A stretch of 64,000 nucleotides of DNA from Lentzea albidocapillata subsp. violacea (GTDB taxonomy: Bacteria > Actinomycetota > Actinomycetes > Mycobacteriales > Pseudonocardiaceae). The DNA lies in contig NZ_FNET01000012.1 in NCBI RefSeq assembly GCF_900100275.1, positions 62,001 through 126,000 on the forward strand. The letters are read 5' to 3'. The position numbers and the translations under genes were made by a program. The notes under the pieces are model-generated. The model saw only the letters and a program-made list of their open reading frames with translations. It was not told the origin of the DNA and searched no databases. Below, piece after piece: positions 7,855 to 16,741 of the stretch. Numbering within the stretch: position 1 is the stretch's first letter; every line of letters begins with the position of its first letter.

Positions 7855-8484
7855 TCACGGCGGTTCAGCAGCGGTTTGTGATCCAGACAACTTCCACTCG
7901 GGCGACGCGACGCCGGGCAGCACGTGTCCCAGCACCTCGCGGATCCGCTGGGGGAAGTCCGTGCACGCCGTCGTCGCGGAGGAGATCAACCGCGAACCGA
8001 GAGCCGCACTGCACAACGTCCGCGCGACGGCCTCCGGATCGACGCCGGCCCGCAGGTCCCCGCGCCCGGCCGCCTCGATCACGTACGCGGCGACGAGCTT
8101 CTCCCACATGACGTGCGTGCTCGGGACGCCCGGATAACCGACCTCGCGATCGGCGTTGAGCCGCACGCCGGCGCGCAGCACCACGTCGGACGCCATCCGG
8201 TCGGCCGCCTCGGCGAACATGCCGTGCAGCGCGCTCAGGGGGTCGACGCCGCGCAGCCGCCACGACTCCCTAACCTGCGCCCACAGTTCGCCCTGCCGTT
8301 CGATCAGGGCATCGGCGACCGCTTCCTTCGAGGGGAAGTGGAAGTAGAACGCGCCCTTGGTCAGTCCGGCACGCGCGAGCACGGCGGTCAGCGACGTGCG
8401 CTCGTAGCCGAGCCGGTCGAACTCCTCCGCCGCGGCGTGGAGGATCGCCTCGCGTGTCGCGTACGCCCGGTCCTGCTGGGGCAT
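7855..8484 (-). CDS. TetR-family regulator, gamma-butyrolactone receptor-like (ScbR/ArpA type)
   Basis: 209 residues. The N-terminal TetR HTH reads TSLTAVLARAGLTKGAFYFH (about residues 30-50), preceded by QQDRAYATREAILHAAAEEF, the opening typical of ScbR/ArpA autoregulator receptors. The ligand-domain residues MFAEAADRMASDVVLRAGVR and the MWEKLV region also fit that subfamily better than general TetR proteins. Such receptors release DNA when they bind a butyrolactone-type signal and gate secondary metabolism. No synthase (AfsA type) or biosynthetic cluster is visible nearby, so this would be an orphan receptor; the ligand is unknown. Confidence 0.8.
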   Translation of the reverse strand: MPQQDRAYATREAILHAAAEEFDRLGYERTSLTAVLARAGLTKGAFYFHFPSKEAVADALIERQGELWAQVRESWRLRGVDPLSALHGMFAEAADRMASDVVLRAGVRLNADREVGYPGVPSTHVMWEKLVAAYVIEAAGRGDLRAGVDPEAVARTLCSAALGSRLISSATTACTDFPQRIREVLGHVLPGVASPEWKLSGSQTAAEPP

Positions 8485-8538
8485 GGGTGAAGGTTAGCCG
8501 TTGCCGCTAAAGAGACCCGTGGGTATGTTTCGGGATGC

Positions 8539-8589
8539 GGCCCTGTTCCGCAGGCGCGCTCCGGGGGGTGCGCGCCTGGAGTCAGGGCC
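8539..8589. terminator. stem-loop terminator
   Basis: The inner stem CAGGCGCGC/GCGCGCCTG (8551-8578) is enclosed by an outer stem GGCCCTG/CAGGGCC. It lies just past the stop of the small gene at 8611-8856 and upstream of the TetR gene, so it probably ends the former transcript. Confidence 0.6.
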
Positions 8590-8610
8590 GCCTTCGCGTT
8601 CGCACGTCGT

Positions 8611-8856
8611 TCACCGTTGTGCCTGGGGCGACCCGCCGTCCTCGCCCGGTGACAGACCGAGCATGTCCAGCAGCATCCGGCAGTCCTCGGCGCCGGTCGC
8701 ACTCCTGGCGACCGCCAGCCTGGCCCGGTGGACCTGATCGTCGGAGATCCGCGAGGCTTCTCCGTTGCGCTGGGCCGGCACGTTCGGCCCGCCCTGCCGC
8801 GACACGCTGTCGTCCTGTGTGAACAGGAACTTCCGTACTTCCAGTGACCCGCTCAT
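8611..8856 (-). CDS. small hypothetical protein
   Basis: 81 residues. ATG 8856 is chosen because GGGGAGG stands six bases before it. The sequence is polar with no membrane segment; it opens with a strand-like SLEVRKFLFTQDD and ends with a helical CRMLLDMLGLSPGEDG. I recognise no family, and there is no operon partner. Confidence 0.55.
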   Translation of the reverse strand: MSGSLEVRKFLFTQDDSVSRQGGPNVPAQRNGEASRISDDQVHRARLAVARSATGAEDCRMLLDMLGLSPGEDGGSPQAQR

Positions 8857-9009
8857 GAGCACCCTCCCCGACTTGAGGTTGGCGCGAGGCTAAGCGACCT
8901 GGGACAACGGCCGCAGCCCCCCGCAGAGTGATTCCATCGGCACCCAGCGTTACTTTCCGTACTGATGCCGTCCGTACCGGTGGGGAACTGGCCAGTGGAT
9001 GATGGACCG

Positions 9010-9270
9010 ATGACCGACCCCACGCCGGAGCCTTCCCCCGATGCAGAGGGCCAAAACGCGTCCCAGCCCCCGCCCCCTGCCGACCAGGAGGCGATCTTCA
9101 AGGCGCTCAGCGGCATCGACCTGAACACCATCGACGCCGACATCGAGTCCGCGTTCGGCTCGCGGATGGCCGAGCTGGACAAGATGCTCGAGGGCCTCGA
9201 CGACCTGGTCAACAAGATCGAGAGCGACATCCAGAACCTGGACCAGCCCAAACCCGACAGTCCTCAGTAG
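9010..9270 (+). CDS. small acidic protein with C-terminal coiled coil
   Basis: 86 residues from ATG 9010. The first 30 residues are Pro/Asp/Glu-rich and disordered. The rest is amphipathic helix (SGIDLNTIDADIESAFG, then MAELDKMLEGLDDLVNKIE), suggesting oligomerisation. There is no catalytic motif and the family is not recognised. It precedes the copper operon but is separated from it by the CsoR-type box. Confidence 0.55.
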   Translation: MTDPTPEPSPDAEGQNASQPPPPADQEAIFKALSGIDLNTIDADIESAFGSRMAELDKMLEGLDDLVNKIESDIQNLDQPKPDSPQ

Positions 9271-9276
9271 AGCCCT

Positions 9277-9291
9277 TACCCCAGGGGGGTA
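9277..9291. promoter_or_regulatory. CsoR-type copper operator
   Basis: TACCCCAGGGGGGTA has the G/C-tract pseudo-palindrome and TAC...GTA ends expected of Cu(I)-sensing CsoR operators. It overlaps a TATAGA -10 (9290-9295) of the copZ-copA operon. No csoR gene is present in the window, so the repressor would act from elsewhere. Confidence 0.75.
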
Positions 9292-9325
9292 TAGACTCGG
9301 AGTCCCGAAGAGAGAAAGGGCTCCG

Positions 9326-9532
9326 ATGTCCGTCAGCGCCACCTACACCGTCACCGGCATGACCTGCGGCCACTGCGTCAGCTCCGTCACCGAGGAGCTG
9401 ACCGAGGTCTCCGGCGTCACCGGTGTCGACGTCGTCCTGGAGACCGGCGCGGTCACCGTGACGAGCGACCGCGAGCTCGACCGCGCCGAGGTCGTCGCCG
9501 CCGTCACCGAGGCCGGGTACCAGGTCGCATGA
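9326..9532 (+). CDS. copZ: CopZ-like copper chaperone
   Basis: 68 residues forming one complete HMA fold, with the Cu(I)-binding motif GMTCGHC at residues 11-17. The family carries cytosolic Cu(I) to CopA. A GAGAGAAAGGG ribosome site precedes the ATG. The stop overlaps the start of the next gene (ATGA), so it is translationally coupled to copA. The CsoR-type box upstream predicts copper induction. Confidence 0.92.
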   Translation: MSVSATYTVTGMTCGHCVSSVTEELTEVSGVTGVDVVLETGAVTVTSDRELDRAEVVAAVTEAGYQVA

Positions 9533-11711
9533 CCACGACCGAGCCTCGTCACGTCGAGCTCAGCATCAGCGGCATGACCTGCGCTTCCTGTGCGAACCGC
9601 GTCGAACGCAAGCTGAACAGGCTCGACGGCGTCTCCGCCACGGTGAACTACGCGACCGAGAAGGCCAGCGTCCAGTTCCCGGACAACCTCCGGGTGGACG
9701 ACCTCGTGTCGACCGTGCGGGCGGCGGGCTACGACGCGGAGGAGCCCAGGCCTGAGGCTCCCGACGTGGACGAGGCCGGTGAGCTGCGGCTGAGGGTCAC
9801 CCTGCCGCAGCGCTCGGCGTGCCGGTGATCGCGTTCTCGATGGTCCCGGCATGGCAGTTCCCGACCTGGCAGTGGGTGTCGCTGGCGCTGGCGAGCGTGG
9901 TCGTGTGGGTGGGCGGCTGGCCGTTCCACCGTGCGGCCTTCGTCAACGCACGGCACGGCGCCAGCACCATGGACACCCTCGTGTCGATGGGCGTCACGGT
10001 CTCGTACCTCTGGTCGCTCTACGCGCTGGTGTTCGGCGAGGCCGGCGTCATCGGCATGCGGCACGAGTTCAGCCTGCTGCCGCGGCCCACCACCTCCGGC
10101 GACATCTACCTGGAGGTCGCGGTCGGCGTGACCGTGTTCCTGCTGCTCGGACGCTGGCTGGAGGCCCGTTCGAAACGCAGCGCGGGTGCGGCCCTGCGGT
10201 CGTTGCTCGCGCTCGGCGCCAAGGACGTGGCGGTGCTGCGCGACGGCGTCGAGACCCGCGTGCCGATCGGCCGGCTGCGGGTCGGCGAACGCTTCGTGGT
10301 CCGTCCGGGTGAGCGCATCGCCACCGATGGCCTAGTGGTCGACGGCAGTTCGGCGGTGGACCGCTCGATGGTCACCGGCGAATCGGTGCCGGTCGAGGTC
10401 GGCGAGGGCGATTCGGTCGTCGGCGGGACCGTCAACGCGGGCGGCAGGCTGGTCGTCGAGGCCTCGTCCGTCGGCGCGGACACGCAGCTCGCGCGGATGG
10501 CGAGGCTGGTCGAGCAGGCCCAGGCCGGCAAGGCCGAGGTGCAGCGGCTCGCGGACCGGGTGTCCGCCGTCTTCGTCCCGGTCGTCGTGCTGATCGCGCT
10601 GGCGTCGTTCGGCGCGTGGCTGCTCGCCGCGCGGCCGCTGGAGTTCGCGGTGACGACGGCGGTGGCGGTCCTCGTGATCGCGTGCCCCTGCGCCCTGGGC
10701 CTCGCGACACCGACGGCGTTGCTCGTGGGCACCGGCCGCGGCGCGCAGCTCGGCATCCTGGTGAAGGGTCCCGAGGTGCTCGAGTCGACGCGGCGGGTGG
10801 ACACCGTCGTGCTGGACAAGACCGGCACCGTGACGACCGGCCGCCTGACGCTGGTCGACGTGATCCCCGCGGCGGGTGCGAACCGGGACGAGGTGCTGCG
10901 GTACGCGGCGGCCGTCGAGAACGCGTCCGAACACCCGATCGGCGCGGCGATCGTCCGCGAAGCCGACGACGTGCCGCCGGTGTCGGATTTCGTTTCCGCG
11001 GACGGCGTGGGCGTCAGCGGAACGGTCGAGGGTCGACGCGTCGTCGTCGGTCGAGTGCGGAACGTTGTCCTTTCACAGGAACTGACTGAGGCCCTGGTTG
11101 CCCACACAACTCGGACGGTTGTCGCGGTTTCCTTTGATGACAAGGTTGTCGGCGCCATCGTCGTGTCGGACGTCGTCAAACCCACGTCCGCACAAGCGAT
11201 TCAGGAACTGAAGGAACTCGGTTTGCGGCCGGTGTTGCTGACCGGCGACAACGCCTCCGTGGCCGCCGAGGTCGCGGCCGAAGTCGGCATCGACGAGGTC
11301 ATCGCCGACGTCCTGCCGTCCGGCAAAGTCGAAGCGGTCCGGAATCTCCAGGCACAGGGCCGAGTTGTGGCCATGGTCGGCGACGGCGTGAACGACGCGC
11401 CGGCCCTCGCGGCCGCGGATCTGGGGCTGGCCATGGGAACCGGCACCGACGTCGCGATCGAGGCGAGCGACCTGACCCTGGTACGCGGCGACCTGCGCGT
11501 GGCAGCAGATGCGATTCGGTTGTCCCGCAAGACTTTGCGCACGATCAAGGGCAACCTTTTCTGGGCGTTCGCCTACAACGTCGCTGGACTTCCACTCGCG
11601 GCCCTCGGTCTGCTGAACCCCATGATCGCGGGCGCCGCGATGGCCTTCAGCAGCGTGTTCGTTGTTACCAACAGCTTGCGACTACGGGGTTTCCGTTCAT
11701 CGGCGGCATAA
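9529..11711 (+). pseudogene. copA: copper-exporting P1B-type ATPase CopA with an apparent -1 frameshift
   Basis: Two reading frames together make a normal-length CopA (about 727 codons). Frame one (9529-9828) encodes an HMA domain with GMTCASC and stops at TGA 9826. The second frame resumes at GCC 9804 ([13 protein letters not shown]) and holds the whole pump: TGES near 10378, the CPC metal-site motif in [13 protein letters not shown] (about 10680), the phosphorylation site [15 protein letters not shown], and [16 protein letters not shown]. The junction ACCCTGCCGCAG looks like one G lost from CTGGCC. A sequencing error, a true mutation, or internal initiation at GTG 9819 are possible. No classical slippery heptamer is present. 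Confidence 0.8.
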
Positions 11712-11805
11712 GAATCTGCTTGCGAACACTCCCCAACGAGCGCGTGCGCATGCAACAATCCAAAAGCTGACACACCCCCGGTCAGCGCCTGTGGAGATCC
11801 CCTCC

Positions 11806-11838
11806 GGCCCCCGCGTTCCTCCCCCTGGCGCGGGGGCC
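11806..11838. terminator. stem-loop terminator after copA
   Basis: Arms GGCCCCCGCG and CGCGGGGGCC enclose a 13-base loop. It lies 95 bases past the copA stop and is probably the end of the copper operon. The rest of 11712-11955 holds no gene I can support. Confidence 0.6.
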
Positions 11839-11955
11839 TCCGCAGCTCTCCAGCAGGTGCCACCGGAGATCCACTCTGAGTAGAGCCATTTACACCTTGG
11901 GGTGACCCGGCTCACAGGGGTTTGGCTTCCGTGACCGAGCCGTTATCGTGTCCCG

Positions 11956-12261
11956 GTGCCTATCGGATCCCTCGGACGCTCCAAGTCCGGCCGTCACCGC
12001 CCTGCGGACGAACCGCAGCAACCGGAGACGTCGCACGACGAAGAGCTGACCTCCTACCTGGCCGCCCTGGCCCCGGACGCGGACAACGAGACCACCGCCT
12101 CGGGCTTCGGCAGTGCGCAGGTGTACCAGCTGAGGCTGCAACTCATGGCGAACGAGCAGCTCAAGGAGCTCGCCGCCGAGCGCCAGACCTCCCCGCAGGC
12201 TCTCGCCACGGAGTGGGTCATGCAGCGCCTGGAGTGGGAAGCGCGCCAGCGCGGCCACTAG
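11956..12261 (+). CDS. small protein with ribbon-helix-helix-like C-terminus
   Basis: 101 residues from GTG 11956. Residues 1-40 are polar and disordered. Residues 55-92 (VYQLRLQLMANEQLKELAAE, then SPQALATEWVMQRL) follow a strand-helix-helix pattern like RHH/CopG DNA-binding proteins. It may be a regulator, but no antitoxin partner is seen. It ends before a strong bidirectional terminator. Confidence 0.6.
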   Translation: MPIGSLGRSKSGRHRPADEPQQPETSHDEELTSYLAALAPDADNETTASGFGSAQVYQLRLQLMANEQLKELAAERQTSPQALATEWVMQRLEWEARQRGH

Positions 12262-12272
12262 TGCGACCACGA

Positions 12273-12310
12273 AGAAGGACCCTCGACCGAGCCCGGTCGA
12301 GGGTCCTTCT
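12273..12310. terminator. bidirectional terminator
   Basis: Perfect 16-bp stem, left arm AGAAGGACCCTCGACC, with a 6-base loop GAGCCC. It lies between the convergent RHH-like gene and the cold-shock gene. Confidence 0.85.
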
Positions 12311-12345
12311 CACGTACGACTTCGATTGCGGCGTACTACAAAACC

Positions 12346-12549
12346 TCAGACCGCGCGGACGTTCTGGGCCTGCGGACCCTTGGTGCCCTGGCCGACCTCG
12401 AACTCCACTCGCTGGTTCTCCTCCAGGGTGCGGAAACCCTGACCCTGGATCTCCGAGTAGTGGACGAAGACGTCAGCGCCGCCGTTGTCCTGGGCGATGA
12501 AACCAAAGCCCTTTTCGGAGTTGAACCACTTGACAGTGCCCTGTGCCAT
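12346..12549 (-). CDS. cold-shock domain protein (CspA family)
   Basis: 67 residues from ATG 12549 with GGAGG nine bases upstream. RNP-1 (KGFGFIAQD) and RNP-2 (DVFVHYSEI) motifs are intact, and the opening [10 protein letters not shown] is canonical. It is a single-stranded nucleic acid chaperone, single domain and of typical length. The 5' untranslated region is long and GC-rich, as common for csp genes; bases 12550-12870 hold no other supported gene. Confidence 0.95.
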   Translation of the reverse strand: MAQGTVKWFNSEKGFGFIAQDNGGADVFVHYSEIQGQGFRTLEENQRVEFEVGQGTKGPQAQNVRAV

Positions 12550-12871
12550 GTACCTGCCTCCATCGCAGGAAAGCTTGGGGCTGCACCGTGCAACCCCGGC
12601 CGTCCCGGGGGCGTTCGGCAAACTCGCTGAGAGCGCACCGCACGCCCGCGTGTCGTTCCGCGAGCGTGTGAAGCACGAACACAGAAACCACGGCCTGCGC
12701 GGGTCAGCCTAACGTGTGATTGGTCATAGCACTACAGGTCATTACCGGCCGGTTGGGTGCCTCAATAGGAGGAAAGCCGCTGGTCCGGGTGGGTGATCGC
12801 GATTTCCCGAGCAACGTGTTCCACCGCCGCGCGTCCTCATGTTCGTTGGACGAGGGCATCTTGGGGGGCAC

Positions 12872-14044
12872 GTGTTCCGGCCACTGGTTTTGGCTCTACT
12901 ACTGGGATTGACCGCCTGCGGTGCCGCGCCCGACGGTGCGCCTGGGGCCGGTTCGCCAGCCACTGCACCAGTCGCGGAGCAGAAGGCGAAGGCAGTACTC
13001 ACGGTGACCCCGTCATCGGGTGAGGGGATCAGCCCGGCCGGACCATTCGAGGTCGGAATGACCGGTGGCGCGCTGACCGCCGTCGTACTAACGGGCGCCG
13101 ACGGCCGGGTGGTGAAGGGGGAACTCTCCGCCGGGCGCTGGGTCGCGACCGAGGACCTGGCCTACGACAAGGCGTACACCTGGTCCGGTTCGGCCAAGGG
13201 TGAGGACGGGACCGATCTCCCGGTCACCGGGTCGTTCCGCACCATCAAGCCGCAGCGGCTCACCAGCGCGAAGCTGAACGTCGGCGACCACCAGACGTAC
13301 GGCATCGCGATGCCGTTGAAGGTCACCTTCAGCGCGCCCGTGCAGGACAAGGCTTCCGTGCAGAAGGCGATGTCCGTCAAGACGTCCGTGCCGACCGAGG
13401 GCGCGTGGGCGTGGCTGTCCGACACCGAGGCGCATTGGCGGCCGAAGGAGTACTGGAAGCCGAACACCGAGGTTGTGCTCGACGTGAACGTCTACGGAGT
13501 GCCGTTCGGCGGGGGCGCGTTCGGCAAGACCGACATGCACGCACAGTTCAAGATCGCGGACCGGGCGCTGGTGGCCAAGGCGAACACGCAGACCAAGCGG
13601 TTCGAGATCTACCGGGACGGTGTGCTGCTGCACGACCTCCCGGCGTCGTACGGCAAGGAGAGCGACCCGGGCAGGGTGACCCGGTCGGGCATCCACGTGG
13701 TGCAGCAGAAGGAAGCCTCACGGAGGATGAAGAGCACCGTCTACAACTACGACGTGGCGGTCACGTGGGCGGTGCTGATCTCGCAGAACGGCGAGTTCGT
13801 GCACGAGAACAACGACACGATTTCGAAGCAGGGCAAGGAGAACGTGTCGCACGGATGCGCGAACCTGTCCGGTGCCAACGCCAAGATCTTCTACGACCTG
13901 ACGATGGTCGGTGACCCGGTCGAGGTCGTGGGTTCCTCGGTGCAGCTCGGGCTGGCCGACCCGAGCGGGCCGGCTCCCGGCGACTACTGGGACTGGACGC
14001 TGGACTGGGCGGCCTGGACCGCCAAGTCCGCGGCGATCAGCTAG
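12872..14044 (+). CDS. L,D-transpeptidase lipoprotein
   Basis: 390 residues. GTG 12872 is chosen because GGGGGG stands just before it and the signal peptide then begins MFRPLVLALL; an ATG at 12839 would add 11 residues. The lipobox LTAC-G puts the lipidated Cys at residue 16. Two Ig-like domains precede the YkuD catalytic domain, whose active-site motif SHGCANLS holds Cys329. This architecture matches mycobacterial LdtMt2, which forms 3-3 cross-links in peptidoglycan. It acts outside the membrane. The stop codon shares CTAG with the stop of the convergent binding-protein gene. Confidence 0.9.
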   Translation: MFRPLVLALLLGLTACGAAPDGAPGAGSPATAPVAEQKAKAVLTVTPSSGEGISPAGPFEVGMTGGALTAVVLTGADGRVVKGELSAGRWVATEDLAYDKAYTWSGSAKGEDGTDLPVTGSFRTIKPQRLTSAKLNVGDHQTYGIAMPLKVTFSAPVQDKASVQKAMSVKTSVPTEGAWAWLSDTEAHWRPKEYWKPNTEVVLDVNVYGVPFGGGAFGKTDMHAQFKIADRALVAKANTQTKRFEIYRDGVLLHDLPASYGKESDPGRVTRSGIHVVQQKEASRRMKSTVYNYDVAVTWAVLISQNGEFVHENNDTISKQGKENVSHGCANLSGANAKIFYDLTMVGDPVEVVGSSVQLGLADPSGPAPGDYWDWTLDWAAWTAKSAAIS

Positions 14045-14859
14045 GACTTCTCCGTGATCTGGGGCGGCTGCGGGATCTCGTAACCCGACGGACCGACGTT
14101 GCGTTCGAGGGCCCGCTTCCACTCACCGCTCGAAATCATCTTCTCGATGGCCTCGTTCACGGCGTCGCGCGACTTGGTGTCACCCTTCGGCACGCCGATG
14201 CCGTACCGCTCCTTGGAGAACGTCTCGCCGACGAGCTTGAGCAGCTCGGGGTTCTCCGCGGCGAACCCGGCGAGGATGACCTCGTCGGTCGAGACGGCGT
14301 CGACGTTGCCCGCCATGAGAGCGATCACACAGTCGGAGTACTGGCCGTACTCGACGAGCTGCACGTTCGTCGAGTAGTCCGACTTCACCTTCTGCGCGGA
14401 GGTGGAACCCTTGACCGAGCACAGCTTGCGGCCGTTCAGGGTCTCCGGGCCCTGGACCGACTCCTCGGTGTAGCGCACCAGCATGCCCTGCCCCGTCTCG
14501 AAGTACGGGCCGGCGAAGGCGACCTTCTCCTTGCGGGCGTCGGTGATCGAGTACGAGGCGATGATCAGGTCGGCCTCGCCGTTCTCGAGCATCGACTCGC
14601 GGGCGGCGCCACGGGCCTCCTTGAAGGTGATGCCACCTTCCTCCACCCCGAGTTCGTTCGCCACGTACTTGGCGACGTCCACGTCGAAGCCGACGTACCG
14701 GCCGTCGAGGCGCCGCTCGCTCAGGCCCGGCTGGTCGTAGCGGATGCCGATGGTCAGCTTCCCGGAGTCAGCACGTCCGATGACTGTGCTGGTGTCACCG
14801 CTCCCACAGGCGGTGGCGAACACCGCTACGGCAGTCAGGAGCACGGCACGACGGATCAC
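14041..14859 (-). CDS. glutamate/polar amino-acid ABC transporter binding lipoprotein
   Basis: 272 residues. The signal peptide ends in lipobox ATAC-G (Cys about residue 18). The type 3 periplasmic-binding fold is recognisable from GKLTIGIRYDQPGLS, GFDVDVAKYVANELG and ADLIIASYSITDARKEKVAFA, which fit GluB-like glutamate receptors. No permease or ATPase gene is adjacent, so it is an orphan receptor that may serve a transporter encoded elsewhere. Confidence 0.88.
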   Translation of the reverse strand: MIRRAVLLTAVAVFATACGSGDTSTVIGRADSGKLTIGIRYDQPGLSERRLDGRYVGFDVDVAKYVANELGVEEGGITFKEARGAARESMLENGEADLIIASYSITDARKEKVAFAGPYFETGQGMLVRYTEESVQGPETLNGRKLCSVKGSTSAQKVKSDYSTNVQLVEYGQYSDCVIALMAGNVDAVSTDEVILAGFAAENPELLKLVGETFSKERYGIGVPKGDTKSRDAVNEAIEKMISSGEWKRALERNVGPSGYEIPQPPQITEKS

Positions 14860-14938
14860 GACAGGCCTTCCGGGGGTGTTGTGGATTCGTGCGCAATGCT
14901 ACGGACCTGCGGCGGTGATCGACTGTGATGTATGACAA

Positions 14939-15751
14939 CTACGGAAGCCTCGCTTTGCTGGGCGTCACATGTCGGCCGTGACGTTCGATCGCTCGCTTCA
15001 GATGGCCGGGCGGCGCGAGTCTCCTGATCTTGCCGGGCACCAAAAGCGCAGCTCGGCGCATCATTCGCAGCCATCGGTCGGCATGCGCGTACGGCTCACG
15101 GCCGTGTAGTTCGAGAGCCCAGCCGGGTAGTACCGAATAGGCCAGGTGGCCCACGAGCACCCGGTAGATGGGCAGTCCGTGGCGGACCCAACCTTGCACC
15201 GGAGGGCCATGCAAGAAGTCGTAGATCACATCAGAATCGGTCGTTCGGCGCAGAACGGGACGCATCCGGTCGAAGTACTCGGCCATTTCACGCCGGGAGC
15301 CCGGTACTTCATCCGGGTGCAATCCGACCAAAGCGGCTGCGGACCGCTGCTCGGCGTAGTAGAGGTCCTTCTGCCGGTCAGACAGTCCGTACCCCGCACG
15401 GTCGAGCACTGTTTCGAAGCAGGAAACCTCCGAGCAATGAACCCAGAGCAACAGCTCGGGCTCGTCCACGCGGAACGTCCGGCCGTCGACGACACCGCGC
15501 AGGCTCCGGTGCGTGGCCCGCACCCGTGCCGCGGCGGCGGCGATCTCCTCGTCGGTGCCGTAGACACCGAGGCCGACGAAATCCGCCGTGCGCTTGAGCC
15601 TGCCGAGCGGATCGGCCTGGAAGTTCGAGTTCTGGACGACACCCGCGACCGCCCTGGGGTGCAGTGCCTGCAGGTAGAGGCTCGCGATCCCGGCGATCCA
15701 CATCGTCGGGTCCGCGTGCAGCTGCCAGCTCACGGAGTTCGGGTCAGACAT
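14939..15751 (-). CDS. oxygenase MpaB-family protein (DUF2236)
   Basis: 270 residues from ATG 15751. The family pattern is visible: DPTMWIAGIASLYLQALHPRAVAGV at the start (split here over residues 9-33), LLWVHCSEVSCFETV in the middle, and YAEQRSAAALVGL. MpaB/latex-clearing-type proteins bind haem b through conserved His residues, and several are oxygenases; the substrate here is unknown. The start is divergent from the F420-type oxidoreductase, with about 35 bases between. Confidence 0.8.
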   Translation of the reverse strand: MSDPNSVSWQLHADPTMWIAGIASLYLQALHPRAVAGVVQNSNFQADPLGRLKRTADFVGLGVYGTDEEIAAAAARVRATHRSLRGVVDGRTFRVDEPELLLWVHCSEVSCFETVLDRAGYGLSDRQKDLYYAEQRSAAALVGLHPDEVPGSRREMAEYFDRMRPVLRRTTDSDVIYDFLHGPPVQGWVRHGLPIYRVLVGHLAYSVLPGWALELHGREPYAHADRWLRMMRRAALLVPGKIRRLAPPGHLKRAIERHGRHVTPSKARLP

Positions 15752-15785
15752 GCGGACATCGTCCCGCCTCGCCAGGATGAAGACC

Positions 15786-16196
15786 ATGGACCTGGACCAG
15801 GCACGGGAAGTGCTCCGCAGTCAGCACCGCGCGGTGTTCTGCGCACTGAAGTCCGACGGCACGCCGGCCATGTCGCCGGTGCTCGTCGCGCTCGACGACA
15901 ACGGCGATGTGCTCGTTTCCACGCGAGCCACCGCGTACAAGACGAAGCAGGTGGAGCGCGATCCGCACGTCTCGCTGTGCGTGCTGCCGGACAGCTTCTT
16001 CGGCCGCTGGATCCAGCTCAACGGAACCGCGACGGTCGTGCCGTTGCCCGAGGCCATGGACCTGCTGATCCAGTACTACCGCACGATCTCCGGCGAGCAC
16101 TCCGACTGGAACGACTACCAGGCGGCGATGCGGCGCGAGCAGCGCGTGATCCTGCGGATCTCGCTGAGCTCCGCCGGGCCGGACAGGACGGGCTGA
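15786..16196 (+). CDS. PPOX-class F420-dependent oxidoreductase
   Basis: 136 residues from ATG 15786 (AGGA nine bases upstream; ATG 15777 also possible). A split-barrel flavin/F420-binding fold is suggested by FCALKSDGTPAMSPVLVALD, VLVSTRATAYKTKQVERDP and HVSLCVLPD. Such small proteins reduce substrates with F420H2, a cofactor common in actinomycetes; the substrate is unknown. Confidence 0.82.
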   Translation: MDLDQAREVLRSQHRAVFCALKSDGTPAMSPVLVALDDNGDVLVSTRATAYKTKQVERDPHVSLCVLPDSFFGRWIQLNGTATVVPLPEAMDLLIQYYRTISGEHSDWNDYQAAMRREQRVILRISLSSAGPDRTG

Positions 16197-16276
16197 ACCT
16201 GTAACACCGTTAGCGGGCGCAACGATTCCACGGGGACGGCGGCTACCGGGCAGGCGGAACCTGGGGAGCGGAAGCG

Positions 16277-16741
16277 ATGACAGGTGTCAGACGCCGCGGC
16301 TATTTCACAGCCGCGGTCGCGTTGATGGGCGCTGCCCTGATCGCGGCTCTGTTCTCGGCACCCCCGGACAAACCCGTCGACATCCGCCTGGTCGCACCGC
16401 CGCCCCCGGCGCCCGAGGTCGTCACCGCGACCGCCACGACCACCGTCTCCGCCGTCGGGGTCGAGCGGCCGCAGCCTCCACCACCGCCCCCGCCGCCGCC
16501 CCGTGCCGCCGACCGGCCTCCCCAGCCGGAGCACAGACCACCGCCTTCGCCATCCCCGGGCAAACCACGGCCCAACCTGCACGACCTGCTGCGGTGCGAC
16601 ACGAAGCTCTTCGGCGACGACTTCGGGCACTGCCTGCGGTGGCCGCTCGACACCGAGGAGTTATGCGACTTCCTGGAGGAGCACCAGCTCGAACCGGTCG
16701 AGGGGCGCGGGCGGTTCGAGCTGACCTGTGAAGACGACTAG
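16277..16741 (+). CDS. membrane-anchored Pro-rich small protein
   Basis: 154 residues from ATG 16277 with a GGAGCGGAAG ribosome site. An N-terminal transmembrane segment (about residues 9-27) is followed by a long proline-rich linker (PPPPPPPPP near 70) and a C-terminal acidic domain with four Cys (LLRCD, GHCLRW, ELCDFL, LTCEDD) that could form disulfides outside the cell. No family is recognised. Its stop shares CTAG with the stop of the AAA+ gene. Confidence 0.6.
   Translation: MTGVRRRGYFTAAVALMGAALIAALFSAPPDKPVDIRLVAPPPPAPEVVTATATTTVSAVGVERPQPPPPPPPPPRAADRPPQPEHRPPPSPSPGKPRPNLHDLLRCDTKLFGDDFGHCLRWPLDTEELCDFLEEHQLEPVEGRGRFELTCEDD

Noticed and set aside
9795-9830. Programmed -1 frameshift site in copA
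   Set aside because: No X-XXY-YYZ slippery heptamer or clear downstream structure; a missing G explains the shift more simply. Kept only as an open question.
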